From Betaproteobacteria bacterium (lineage in GTDB: Bacteria; Pseudomonadota; Gammaproteobacteria; Burkholderiales; Burkholderiaceae_E): a stretch of 64,000 bases of DNA. A program made the translations under genes and the position numbers. Shown piece after piece: positions 52,066 to 60,399 of this stretch. The notes under the pieces are model-generated. The model was not told where the DNA came from and searched no databases. It saw only the letters and a list, made by a program, of their open reading frames with translations. Within the stretch, counting starts at the first letter, position 1, and each line of letters opens with the position of its first letter. The DNA is taken from positions 1 through 64,000 of the forward strand of contig JAGWVN010000001.1 in assembly GCA_018970865.1 (NCBI GenBank), in the 5' to 3' direction.

Positions 52066-53423
52066 TGAGCACCCCCGTCCTCCAGACCCCGTCCGGCGCG
52101 TCGGCCGGCCCGGCCATCCCGCCGGCCCCGGTGCTTCGGGTGATGACCGCCGGCAGTGTCGATGACGGCAAGAGCACGCTGATCGGACGGCTGCTGCACG
52201 ACCTCGACCGCATCGATGACGATGTCCTCGAGGACCTGCGCCGCGCCTCGCAGCGCCGCGGCCGCGGCGAGCTCGACCTGTCGCTGTTCACCGACGGCCT
52301 GAGCGACGAGCGCGAGCAGGGCATCACCATCGATGTCGCCTACCGTTACTTCGCCTTCGGCGGTCGCAGCTTCATCCTCGCCGACGCGCCCGGGCATGTG
52401 GAGTACACCCGCAACATGGTCTGCGCGGCCAGCCAGTCCGATGTGGCGCTGATCCTGGTCGATGCCCGCACCGGCCCGCTGGAACAGACCCGCCGCCACG
52501 CCCTGCTCGCCTCGCTGATGGGCGTGCCCGAGCGGGTCTATCTGGTCAACAAGATGGATCTGGTGGACTTCGACCGCGGCCGCTTCACCGCCGCGCGCGA
52601 GGCCATCGAGGCGATCGAGGCCGGCATCGCCGCGCGCGAGGGCGTCGCGCCGGGCCGGGTGCATGTGCTGCCGATCTGCGCGCTCGACGGCGACCACCTC
52701 GCGCGGCGCGGCGATCGCATGGCCTGGCACGAGGGCCCGCTGCTCGCCGACCTGCTGCTGTCGCTGCCGGCGCGCGCCGCGCTCGACGGCAAGGCGCCGC
52801 TGCGCTTTCCGGTGCAGGGTCTGATCCGCCCCACCGGTCGCGCCGCGCAGGCCCGCTGGCATGACTTCCGCGGCCTGGCCGGTCGGGTGGAAAGCGGCCG
52901 TCTCGCGGTGGGCGACACGCTCGCGGTCGCCGAACCCGGCCGGGGCGAGCCGCGCACCGCCCGGGTGAGCGCCATCCTGCTGCACGAGCAGGAACGCCAG
53001 CAGGCCCAGGCCGGCGACTCGATCACCCTGGTGCTCGATGCCGACCTCGACATCAGCCGCGGCGCGATGCTGGTCCATGCCGATCAGCCGGCGGTGTTCA
53101 CCGACCGGCTCGAGGTCGACCTGTGCTGGATGGACGAGCGGCCCGGCCGGCCCGGCCAGCGACTGCTGGTCAAGCAGGGAACTCGCACCCTCGCCGCGCG
53201 CATCGAGACCCTGCTGGGCGTGGTCGATGTGAACACCGGCCGCACCGAGCCGGTGACCGATCCGGCCGGCGCCCTGCGCCGCAATGCGGTGGTGCGGGCG
53301 CGGCTGCACACCGAGCGGCCGCTGCTTGCCGATGCCTACCGCCAGCTGCCGCGCACCGGGAGCCTGATCCTGCTGGAGCCGGGCGAGTTCGCCACCCTGG
53401 CCGCGGGCGTGATCCGTGGCTGA
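52065..53423 (+). CDS. cysN: sulfate adenylyltransferase subunit 1 (GTPase)
   Basis: 452 residues. The translation-factor-like GTPase motifs are GSVDDGKSTLIG (P-loop), DAPGHVEYTRNM (G3) and NKMD (G4), followed by two beta-barrel domains. GTP hydrolysis powers APS formation by CysD. No APS kinase domain is fused, in line with direct APS reduction. The end overlaps the cobA start by eight bases. Confidence 0.96.
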   Translation: MSTPVLQTPSGASAGPAIPPAPVLRVMTAGSVDDGKSTLIGRLLHDLDRIDDDVLEDLRRASQRRGRGELDLSLFTDGLSDEREQGITIDVAYRYFAFGGRSFILADAPGHVEYTRNMVCAASQSDVALILVDARTGPLEQTRRHALLASLMGVPERVYLVNKMDLVDFDRGRFTAAREAIEAIEAGIAAREGVAPGRVHVLPICALDGDHLARRGDRMAWHEGPLLADLLLSLPARAALDGKAPLRFPVQGLIRPTGRAAQARWHDFRGLAGRVESGRLAVGDTLAVAEPGRGEPRTARVSAILLHEQERQQAQAGDSITLVLDADLDISRGAMLVHADQPAVFTDRLEVDLCWMDERPGRPGQRLLVKQGTRTLAARIETLLGVVDVNTGRTEPVTDPAGALRRNAVVRARLHTERPLLADAYRQLPRTGSLILLEPGEFATLAAGVIRG

Positions 53424-54213
53424 GCCTGCCGCGCCGCGGGTGTGGCTGGTGGGCGCGGGGCCCGGCGACCCCGATCTGCTCACCGGCCAGGCCCTGCGCC
53501 TGCTTGCGCGGGCCAGCGTGCTGATCCACGACGCGCTGGTGGCCGAGGCCATCCTCGCGCTCGCGCCGCAGGCCCTGCGGGTGCCGGTGGGCAAGCGGGC
53601 CGGCCGGCCGAGCACGCCGCAGTCACGCATCAACACCCTGCTGGTGGACCACGCCCGGGCGCTGCTCGCCGACCCGCGGATCGCGCCCGATCGGCTGGTG
53701 GTGCGGCTCAAGGGCGGCGATCCGCTGATCTTCGCCCGGGCCCAGGAGGAGATCGACGCCCTGCGCGCGGCCGGCATCGGCTACGGCGTGGCGCCCGGCA
53801 TCACCTCGGCCCAGGCCGCCTTCGCGGCGCTGGGCACGCCCATGACCCGCCGTGGCGAGCGCCGCGCGCTGGTCCTCACCACCCCCACGGTGCAGGCGGG
53901 CGACGCGGCCGACCTCTCCTGGGCCCGGCCGCTGCTGGCTGCCGGCGGTGGCGCGCTCTACATGGCCGCCGGCTGCGCGGCGCGGGTGCGGGCCACGCTG
54001 CTGGTGCTGGGCCTGCCCGCCAGCCTGCCCGCCGCCTGGGTGATCGATGCCTCGCGGCCGACCCAGCGGGTGCTGCGCACCACCCTGGGCGCCATCGACC
54101 GTGACGCTCCGGTTGATGGCGCGCCGGCCCTGCTGGTGCTCGGCTGCGATGCCCACGCCGTGACACCCGCGCTCGCTGCTGAAACGCTCGCCGACAAAGC
54201 CAGCGCCCACTGA
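53416..54213 (+). CDS. cobA: uroporphyrinogen-III C-methyltransferase
   Basis: 265 residues, SUMT family. VWLVGAGPGDPDLLTGQALRLL, VRLKGGDPLIFARAQEEIDAL, GVAPGITSAQAAFA and YMAAGCAA are the SAM and porphyrin-binding motifs. It makes precorrin-2, the precursor of siroheme for CysI. It lacks the CysG dehydrogenase/ferrochelatase half, which must be encoded elsewhere. It starts at GTG 53416, overlapping cysN. Confidence 0.92.
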   Translation: MAEPAAPRVWLVGAGPGDPDLLTGQALRLLARASVLIHDALVAEAILALAPQALRVPVGKRAGRPSTPQSRINTLLVDHARALLADPRIAPDRLVVRLKGGDPLIFARAQEEIDALRAAGIGYGVAPGITSAQAAFAALGTPMTRRGERRALVLTTPTVQAGDAADLSWARPLLAAGGGALYMAAGCAARVRATLLVLGLPASLPAAWVIDASRPTQRVLRTTLGAIDRDAPVDGAPALLVLGCDAHAVTPALAAETLADKASAH

Positions 54214-54225
54214 CATCGCGGCGGC

Positions 54226-54231
54226 TATGCT
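54226..54231 (+). promoter_or_regulatory. possible -10 element of the hydrolase at 54259
   Basis: TATGCT, followed 12 to 27 bases on by two in-frame ATGs. It fits a short leader containing GGAG (54250-54253) ahead of ATG 54259. Confidence 0.4.
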
Positions 54232-54258
54232 CTCGGCTGCCCGATGACTGGAGCGCCG

Positions 54259-55143
54259 ATGCAGCGCTTTTCCCTTCCGCTGGCCGGCGGCCACCTCGCC
54301 GGCCTGAACTTCGGACCGGCCCACGGCCGGATCGACCTGGTCTTCCTGCATGCCACCGGGTTCAACGCGCTGACCTACCGCCAGCTGCTCGCGCCGCTGG
54401 CCCCGCCCTGGCGGGTGGTGGCGCTCGACCTGCGCGGCCATGGCCTGAGCAGCCTGCCGGCGCGCCCGGGGCGGCTCATGCACTGGCAGGGCTATGCCGC
54501 GGATGTGACCGCGGCCATCGACCCGCTCAGCCGCGGCCAGGGCAGCCCCCGCCTGATCGCCGGACACTCCATGGGCGCCACCGTGGCGCTGCTCGCGCTC
54601 GCCCGCCGGCCCGACCTCGCCGGTGGGCTGCTGATGATCGATCCCGCCACCGTGCCCTCGGCCTGGCGCCGCTGGCTGCTGCTGCCCTTCGCGCCGCGGC
54701 TGTTGCGCCGGCGCCTGCCGATTGCCCGCGCCGCCGGCCGGCGGCGGGCCGACTTCGACAGCCCCGCCGCGGCGCTGGCGAGCTACACCGGCCGCGGCGC
54801 CTTCAGGACCTGGCAGCCCGGCTTCCTCGAGGACTATGTGGCCGACGGCTTCGGCCCGGCCCCGGGCGGGGGCGTGCGGCTGCGCTGCAGCCCGGCCTGG
54901 GAGAGCGCCACCTTCGCGGCGCACCGCCATGACACCCTGGCCGCGCTGCGCGCCCTGCGGGTGCCGGCGCGGCTGCTGGTGGCCGGGCGTGGCTCGACCA
55001 CCGCCGAGATGCTGCCCGAGATCCGCATGGCAGCCCCAGCCATCACCATCGAAACGCTGCAAGCCTTCACTCACTTCATCCCGATGGAAGCGCCTCAGAC
55101 CGTGCGCGAGCACCTGCTCGCGCTGGCCACGGCCACGGCCTGA
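54259..55143 (+). CDS. alpha/beta hydrolase
   Basis: 294 residues from ATG 54259, chosen for the GGAG five bases upstream; an in-frame ATG at 54244 lacks one. VFLHATGFNALTYRQLL, ALDLRGHGLS, the elbow AGHSMGAT and a C-terminal histidine (FTHFIPME) give a full triad pattern of the esterase/haloalkane dehalogenase-like family. No signal peptide. Substrate unknown. Confidence 0.85.
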   Translation: MQRFSLPLAGGHLAGLNFGPAHGRIDLVFLHATGFNALTYRQLLAPLAPPWRVVALDLRGHGLSSLPARPGRLMHWQGYAADVTAAIDPLSRGQGSPRLIAGHSMGATVALLALARRPDLAGGLLMIDPATVPSAWRRWLLLPFAPRLLRRRLPIARAAGRRRADFDSPAAALASYTGRGAFRTWQPGFLEDYVADGFGPAPGGGVRLRCSPAWESATFAAHRHDTLAALRALRVPARLLVAGRGSTTAEMLPEIRMAAPAITIETLQAFTHFIPMEAPQTVREHLLALATATA

Positions 55144-55205
55144 GCGACGCGCCGCTGCCGGCCGGTGCCGCATACTTCCGGGCTTTCCCGCAACGGCGCA
55201 CCCCC

Positions 55206-56108
55206 ATGTGGTTCAGGAACCTGATCGTCTACACCCTGCCCGGCACGCTGCCCCTCAGCGCCGAGGAACTCGGCCCGCTGCTCGCCCCGCAGGCCTTCAT
55301 CCCCGGCGGGCGGCTGGAAGCCCTGCGGGTGGGCTGGGCGCCCCCGCAGCCCGACGACCCGGCCCTGGTCTGCGCAGTGGGCGGCCAGCTCCTGCTCAGC
55401 CTGCGCCAGGAGAAGAAGCTGCTGCCGGCCCGCGTGATCGCCCAGACCGTGGCCGAACGCGCGCGCCTGATCGAGGCCGAGGAGGGCTTCAAGCCCGGCC
55501 GCAAGCGGCTGCGCGAGCTCAAGGACCAGGTCCGCGACGAGCTCCTGCCCCGGGCCTTCAGCCTGAGCAGCGACACCCGGGTGTGGATCGATCCGGCCGC
55601 GCGGCGGCTGGCGGTGGAGGCGGTCTCGGCCGCCCGGGCCGACGAGGTGGTGGGCCTGCTGCTCAAGGCGGTGGAGGGCCTGGTGATCCGCCCGCTGCGC
55701 ACCGAGGCCTCGCCGGCCGGCGAGATGACCGCCTGGCTGGCCGAGGGCGAGGCGCCGGCGGGCTTCACCATCGACCAGGACGCCGAGCTGCGCGCCCGCG
55801 ACTCGAAGGCGAGCGTGCGCTTCGCCAACCAGACCCTGGATCACGAGGACATCCTGCGCCACACCCGCGCGGGCAAGCAGTGCGCGCGGCTCGCCCTCAC
55901 CTGGTCGGCGCGGGTGGCCTTCGTGCTCACCGACCGGATGGAGATCCGCCGCATCCGGCCGCAGGATGTCATCAAGGAGACCGCCGCGGGCCACGAGGGC
56001 GACGCGGCCGAACGCTTCGCGAGCGACATGAGCCTCATGACCGGCGAGCTCTCGCGCCTGCTCGATGCGCTGATCGCGGCCCTGGGCGGCGCCCAGGCGG
56101 CGGTATAG
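55206..56108 (+). CDS. rdgC: recombination-associated protein RdgC
   Basis: 300 residues, standard length. MWFRNLIVYTLPGTLPLSAEEL and EKKLLPARVIAQTVAERARLIEAEEGFKPGRKRLRELKDQVRDELLPRAFS are RdgC hallmarks. The dimeric ring binds DNA and limits RecA activity at replication forks. The ORF is intact. The TAG stop overlaps the next gene's TATAGT -10-like element. Confidence 0.96.
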   Translation: MWFRNLIVYTLPGTLPLSAEELGPLLAPQAFIPGGRLEALRVGWAPPQPDDPALVCAVGGQLLLSLRQEKKLLPARVIAQTVAERARLIEAEEGFKPGRKRLRELKDQVRDELLPRAFSLSSDTRVWIDPAARRLAVEAVSAARADEVVGLLLKAVEGLVIRPLRTEASPAGEMTAWLAEGEAPAGFTIDQDAELRARDSKASVRFANQTLDHEDILRHTRAGKQCARLALTWSARVAFVLTDRMEIRRIRPQDVIKETAAGHEGDAAERFASDMSLMTGELSRLLDALIAALGGAQAAV

Positions 56109-56109
56109 T
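56104..56109 (+). promoter_or_regulatory. possible -10 element of the FAH-family gene
   Basis: TATAGT, 65 bases before the TTG start at 56175, overlaps the rdgC stop codon. No clear -35. Confidence 0.35.
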
Positions 56110-56174
56110 CGTACTGCCCTGATGCCCCGCACTGCCCCGCCAACCCGCCTTTCGTTTCCCGCCAGGAGCCTGCC

Positions 56175-56870
56175 TTGAGCCATGTCGTCGCCGCCCCCGC
56201 GCCGGTGGAGATCCCCGTCGCCGGCACCCAACAGACCTTCCCGGTGCGCCGCGTCTACTGCGTCGGCCGCAACTATGTCGAGCACGCCAAGGAGATGGGC
56301 TTCACCGGCCGTGAGCCGCCCTTCTTCTTCATGAAGCCGGCCGACGCCCTGGTGGTGGTGCCCGAGGGCAGCACCGGCGTGATGCCCTACCCCGCGCGCA
56401 CCAGCGACCTGCACCACGAGATCGAGCTGGTGGCGGCGATCGGCAAGGGCGGGCGCAACATCGCCGCGGCCGACGCGCATGCGCATGTCTGGGGCTATGC
56501 CATCGGCCTGGACATGACCCGCCGCGATCTGCAGGGCGAGGCCAAGAAGCAGGGCCGGCCCTGGGAAGTGGGCAAGGCCTTCGACCACTCCGGCCCGATC
56601 GGTCCGATCCATCCCGCCTCGGCCACCGGCCACTACGAGAAGGGCGCGATCTCGCTCGAGGTCAACGGCGCCACCCGGCAGTCCAGTGACATCTCGCTGC
56701 TGATCTGGAGCGTGGCCGAGACCATCGAGCACCTCTCCAGCCTGTTCGAGCTGATGCCCGGCGACCTGATCTTCACCGGCACCCCCGAGGGCGTGGCCGC
56801 GGTCGGCCGCGGCGACCTGCTGGTGGGCAAGGTGGCGGGCCTGGGCGAGCTGCGCGTGAAGATCGACTGA
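56175..56870 (+). CDS. fumarylacetoacetate hydrolase-family enzyme (fumarylpyruvate/acylpyruvate hydrolase type)
   Basis: 231 residues from TTG 56175 with AGGAG upstream. RVYCVGRNYVEHAKEMGFTGREPPFFFMKPADALV, DLHHEIELVAAIGKGGRNI and FTGTPEGVAAVGRGDLLVGKVAGLGEL are the catalytic and metal-binding blocks of the short FAH enzymes. These cleave C-C bonds of acylpyruvates, for example in the gentisate pathway. The AMP-binding gene follows 10 bases after its stop, in the same operon. Confidence 0.92.
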   Translation: MSHVVAAPAPVEIPVAGTQQTFPVRRVYCVGRNYVEHAKEMGFTGREPPFFFMKPADALVVVPEGSTGVMPYPARTSDLHHEIELVAAIGKGGRNIAAADAHAHVWGYAIGLDMTRRDLQGEAKKQGRPWEVGKAFDHSGPIGPIHPASATGHYEKGAISLEVNGATRQSSDISLLIWSVAETIEHLSSLFELMPGDLIFTGTPEGVAAVGRGDLLVGKVAGLGELRVKID

Positions 56871-56880
56871 GGTCGCCGCC

Positions 56881-58422
56881 ATGCACCCCTGCATCCACGC
56901 GGCGCGGTTCCCCGACAAGCCCGCCTACCGGATGGCAGGGTCGGGCGAGACCGTCACCTACGGGCAGCTCGAGGCCCGCAGCAACCAGTTCGCCCAGCTG
57001 CTGCGGGCGCGCGGCGTGCGCGCCGGCGAGCACATCGCGGTGATGCTCGAGAACCATCCGCGCTTCTTTGAAATTCTGTGGGGCGCGCAGCGCGCCGGCA
57101 TCATCTACACCGCGATCAGCTCGCGGCTCACCACCGCCGAGGCCGCCTACATCATCAACGACTGCGGCGCGCGGCTGGTGGTGTCCTCGGCGGCGCTCGC
57201 CGGCACCGCCGCCGATCTGCCCGCCCACTGCCCGGGGGTGCACAGCTGGCTGATGATCGACGCGACACCGCCGGGCTGGCAGGACTTCGCCGGCACGCTC
57301 GCCACGCAGCCCGCCACCCGCATCGCCGACGAGACCGCGGGCACCGACATGCTCTACTCCTCGGGCACCACCGGCCGCCCCAAGGGCGTGTCGGTGCTGC
57401 CCGAGCAGCCCGCCATCGACGCGCCCGGGCCGGGCATCGAGCTGGCCCGCAGGGTGTACGGCATCGACGAGCACAGCATCTACCTCTCGCCGGCGCCGCT
57501 CTATCACGCCGCGCCGCTGCGCTTCAACATGATGGTGATGCGCCTGGGCGGCACCTGCGTGCTGATGGAGCACTTCGATGCCGAGGAGTACCTGCGGCTG
57601 GTGCAGGAACACCGGGTCACCCACAGCCAGCTGGTGCCCACGATGTTCGTGCGCATGCTCAAGCTGCCCGAGGCCGTGCGCGCGGCCTATGACCTCTCCA
57701 GCCTGCGCTGCGCGATCCACGCCGCCGCGCCCTGCCCGGTGCCGGTGAAGGAACAGATGATCGCGTGGTGGGGGCCGGTGCTCTGGGAGTACTACGCCGG
57801 CACCGAGGGCAACGGCGTCACCATGGTCGGCTCGGCCGACTGGCTCACCCACAAGGGCACGGTGGGCCGCGCGATGATCGGCGAGCTGCGCATCTGCGAC
57901 GACGAGGGCAACGCGCTGCCGGTGGGCGAGGAGGGCACGGTCTACTTCGCCAACGGCAAGCCCTTCGCGTACCACAACGACGCCGACAAGACCGCGCAGT
58001 CGCGCAACCGCCACGGCTGGACCACCCTGGGCGATGTCGGGCGGGTGGACGCCGAGGGCTACCTCTACCTCACCGACCGCAAGGCCTACATGATCATTTC
58101 CGGCGGGGTGAACATCTACCCGCAGGAGGCCGAGAATCTGCTGGTCACCCACCCCGAGGTGGTCGATGTGGCGGTGTTCGGCGTGCCCGACGAGGAGTTC
58201 GGCGAGCAGGTGAAGGCCGTGGTCCAGCCACGCGACATGGCCCGCGCCGGCCCCGCCCTGGAGGCCGAGCTGATCGCCTGGTGCCGCGAGCGCCTGGCCC
58301 ACATCAAGTGCCCGCGCAGCATCGACTTCGAGGCCGAGCTGCCGCGCCATCCCACCGGCAAGCTCTACAAGCGGCTGCTGCGCGACCGCTACTGGCAAGG
58401 CCGCAGCACGCGCATCGCCTAG
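56881..58422 (+). CDS. AMP-binding acyl-CoA synthetase
   Basis: 513 residues of the ANL superfamily. TDMLYSSGTTGRPKGV is the ATP-binding P-loop. YAGTEGNG, GDVGRVDAEGYLYLTDRKAYMIISGGVNIYPQE and HPTGKLYKR (catalytic lysine) complete the fold. It activates a carboxylic acid to its CoA ester. The substrate is not predicted, but the neighbouring FAH enzyme suggests aromatic or short-chain acid breakdown. Its TAG shares the CTAG tetranucleotide with the stop of the convergent LysR gene. Confidence 0.93.
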   Translation: MHPCIHAARFPDKPAYRMAGSGETVTYGQLEARSNQFAQLLRARGVRAGEHIAVMLENHPRFFEILWGAQRAGIIYTAISSRLTTAEAAYIINDCGARLVVSSAALAGTAADLPAHCPGVHSWLMIDATPPGWQDFAGTLATQPATRIADETAGTDMLYSSGTTGRPKGVSVLPEQPAIDAPGPGIELARRVYGIDEHSIYLSPAPLYHAAPLRFNMMVMRLGGTCVLMEHFDAEEYLRLVQEHRVTHSQLVPTMFVRMLKLPEAVRAAYDLSSLRCAIHAAAPCPVPVKEQMIAWWGPVLWEYYAGTEGNGVTMVGSADWLTHKGTVGRAMIGELRICDDEGNALPVGEEGTVYFANGKPFAYHNDADKTAQSRNRHGWTTLGDVGRVDAEGYLYLTDRKAYMIISGGVNIYPQEAENLLVTHPEVVDVAVFGVPDEEFGEQVKAVVQPRDMARAGPALEAELIAWCRERLAHIKCPRSIDFEAELPRHPTGKLYKRLLRDRYWQGRSTRIA

Positions 58423-59330
58423 CGCGGCTTTGCCGACGCCGGGCGGCTGAGCGCCTGTCGCACGGCGCCGGCAAAGGCGTGGGCGATCGCCGGCAGCTGC
58501 CGGCCGGCGAGGTGGGCCAGCACCAGATCGCCCCGCGGAAAGCCGGCGTCGTCGACCACCCGGGCCACCAGATCGGCACGGCCGATCAGCGCGCCGATGC
58601 CGATCTGGAAGCTGATCGACTCGCGGTCCTCGAGACAGCTGCGCAGGAACTCGAAGCTGTTGCTCTCGATGACCGGGCGCAGCCGCATCGAGCTGCGCGC
58701 CAGGAAGCGCTCGAGCATCTGGCGCCCGCCGGTGTCGCGATCGGGCAGGGCCAGCGGCCACTCGGCGCATTCCCGCAGCCGCAGCGGGCCGCGGGTGCGG
58801 GCGAGCGGGTGCTCGGCATGCATGATCGCGTGCAGCCGCTGCTCGAGCAGCACCTGACGCTCCACCCCGGGCTGGGGCGGCAGATTGAACACCAGCGCCA
58901 GATCGATCTCGAAGGCGCGCAGCGCGGTCAGCGCCTGACCGTGGTCGAACACCCGAACCTGGAAGTCCACCAGCGGGTGGCTGCGCCGGAAGCGCGCGAT
59001 CACCGGCGCGAGAAAGGACGGCGCCAGCGCCTGGCTGATCGCCACGCGCACGGTGCCGCGACGCAGCCCGCGCAGCTCCTCGATGCGCGAGCGGACATGG
59101 TCGAGCGCTGCGGCCCGGCTGCGCACATAGTCGATGAAGAGTTCGCCAGCGGCGGTGAGTCGCATGCCGCGCGGCAGCCGCTCGAAGATCGGCGTGCCGA
59201 GTTCCTCCTCGAGATCGAGCAGGCGCCGGTTGACCGCCGAGGGCGCGACATGCAGCCGCTCGGCCGCCCCGCGGATGGAGCCCGCGCGGGCGATCTCGTC
59301 GACATAGCGAAGAAAGCGCAGGTGGTTCAT
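58419..59330 (-). CDS. LysR-type transcriptional regulator of the ring-opening cluster
   Basis: 303 residues from ATG 59330 (MNHLRFLRYVDEIARAGSIRGAAERLHVAPSAVNRRLLDLEEELG, the HTH). The frame opens further upstream at 59414, but there it only translates a G-rich repeat into Ile-Pro-Val-Pro. The effector domain begins near VRVAISQALAPSFLAPVI. It is divergent from the cysteine hydrolase gene, with a T-N11-A palindrome in the gap, so it probably regulates that operon in response to its substrate. Confidence 0.9.
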   Translation of the reverse strand: MNHLRFLRYVDEIARAGSIRGAAERLHVAPSAVNRRLLDLEEELGTPIFERLPRGMRLTAAGELFIDYVRSRAAALDHVRSRIEELRGLRRGTVRVAISQALAPSFLAPVIARFRRSHPLVDFQVRVFDHGQALTALRAFEIDLALVFNLPPQPGVERQVLLEQRLHAIMHAEHPLARTRGPLRLRECAEWPLALPDRDTGGRQMLERFLARSSMRLRPVIESNSFEFLRSCLEDRESISFQIGIGALIGRADLVARVVDDAGFPRGDLVLAHLAGRQLPAIAHAFAGAVRQALSRPASAKPR

Positions 59331-59343
59331 GGGCTGCGGTACA

Positions 59344-59369
59344 GGGACAGGGATGGGGACGGGGATGGG
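59344..59369 (+). repeat. G-quadruplex-type tract before the LysR gene
   Basis: GGG ACA GGG AT GGGG AC GGGG AT GGG on the plus strand, 14 to 39 bases upstream of the LysR start. The LysR leader is correspondingly C-rich and has no Shine-Dalgarno. Confidence 0.8.
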
Positions 59370-59383
59370 ACGATGATAGAACC

Positions 59384-59400
59384 GTTGCCGTTTCGGCAAC
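59384..59400. promoter_or_regulatory. LysR-type operator
   Basis: GTTGCCGTTTCGGCAAC has perfect seven-base arms around TTT. Inside it TGCCGTTTCGGCA is T-N11-A, the classical LysR box. It lies 54 bases upstream of the LysR start and 67 bases before the cysteine hydrolase start, in the divergent promoter region. Confidence 0.65.
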
Positions 59401-59466
59401 ACTGCAATGGTCATTCAGCATGCTTGATGGACGCTTTCAGGCACGGGAGATGCGTGACCTGCCGGC

Positions 59467-60399
59467 ATGACCCGTCGAACCTCCCGCGCACGCACCAGCA
59501 CCGGGCAGCCCGAGACCGGCGCCCCGTCGACTCGCGCGGCAAGCGCACCACAAGCGGGCGTCTACGGCCCGGCGGCGCACAACGCCTGGACCCTGAGCGG
59601 CGACACGGTCTCGCTGGTGCGGCAGCCGAAGCGGCCGCGCCCGCTCACCCTGGCGGCGCAGCCGCAGGCAGTGCGCCTCGACCTCGCCCGCAGCGCGCTG
59701 GTGATCGTCGACATGCAGAACGACTTCTGCCACCCGAAGGGCTGGTTCGGCCAGAAGGGCATCGATGTGCGGCCGATGCGCCGGCCGATCCCGGTGATCG
59801 CGGGGCTGCTGCCGGCCTGGCGCGCGGCCGGCGGCGCGGTGGTCTGGCTGCACTGGGGCGTCCGACCCGACCGGCTGAATCTCAGCCCGACCATCCAGTT
59901 CAAGGGACGCCATCCGCGCGATGGCGGCGCCGACCTCGCCGGCTACGCCGAGGCCTCGCCCGATGACCGCGGCCTGTCGGTGGTGCCGGGGCACTGGGGC
60001 GCGCAGGCCATCGACGAGCTGCCGCCCGCACCCGGCGACATCACGGTCTTCAAGCACCGCCTGAGCGGCTTCTGGGACAACGAGCTCGACAGCGTGCTGC
60101 GCGGCCAGGGCCTGCAGACCCTGCTCTTTGCCGGCGTGAACACCGACCGCTGCGTGTTCTCCACGCTGCAGGACGCGGGCTTTCTCGGTTACGACTGCCT
60201 GCTGCTGGAAGACGCCTGCGGCACGCCCTCGCCGGCCTATGTGAGCCGCGCCATCCCCTTCATCGTGCGCCAGCTGCACGGCTTCACCGCCACCGCCGCC
60301 GACCTGCTGGCCGCCCTGCCCACGCCCCGCGGCAGCGCCCGACCCGACGGCGCCGCGCGCGCCGCTTCCGCTTCCCGACCCAAGAGGAGTTCGACATGA
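59467..60399 (+). CDS. isochorismatase-family cysteine hydrolase (RutB/biuret-hydrolase-like)
   Basis: 310 residues. The catalytic triad is D82 (VIVDMQNDF), K196 (FKHRLSGFWDN) and C229 (VNTDRCVFSTLQDAGF), with the usual cis-peptide region before the cysteine. The motif pattern around SGFW and LDSVLR is close to RutB. An N-terminal 45 residues are low complexity, so a later start is possible. It likely hydrolyses an amide of a urea-like product (ureidoacrylate, biuret or similar). Overlaps the next gene as ATGA. Confidence 0.88.
   Translation: MTRRTSRARTSTGQPETGAPSTRAASAPQAGVYGPAAHNAWTLSGDTVSLVRQPKRPRPLTLAAQPQAVRLDLARSALVIVDMQNDFCHPKGWFGQKGIDVRPMRRPIPVIAGLLPAWRAAGGAVVWLHWGVRPDRLNLSPTIQFKGRHPRDGGADLAGYAEASPDDRGLSVVPGHWGAQAIDELPPAPGDITVFKHRLSGFWDNELDSVLRGQGLQTLLFAGVNTDRCVFSTLQDAGFLGYDCLLLEDACGTPSPAYVSRAIPFIVRQLHGFTATAADLLAALPTPRGSARPDGAARAASASRPKRSST

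Noticed and set aside
58419-59414. Longer LysR start at 59414
   Set aside because: The extra residues (Ile-Pro-Val-Pro) only translate the G-rich tract. The HTH begins at ATG 59330.
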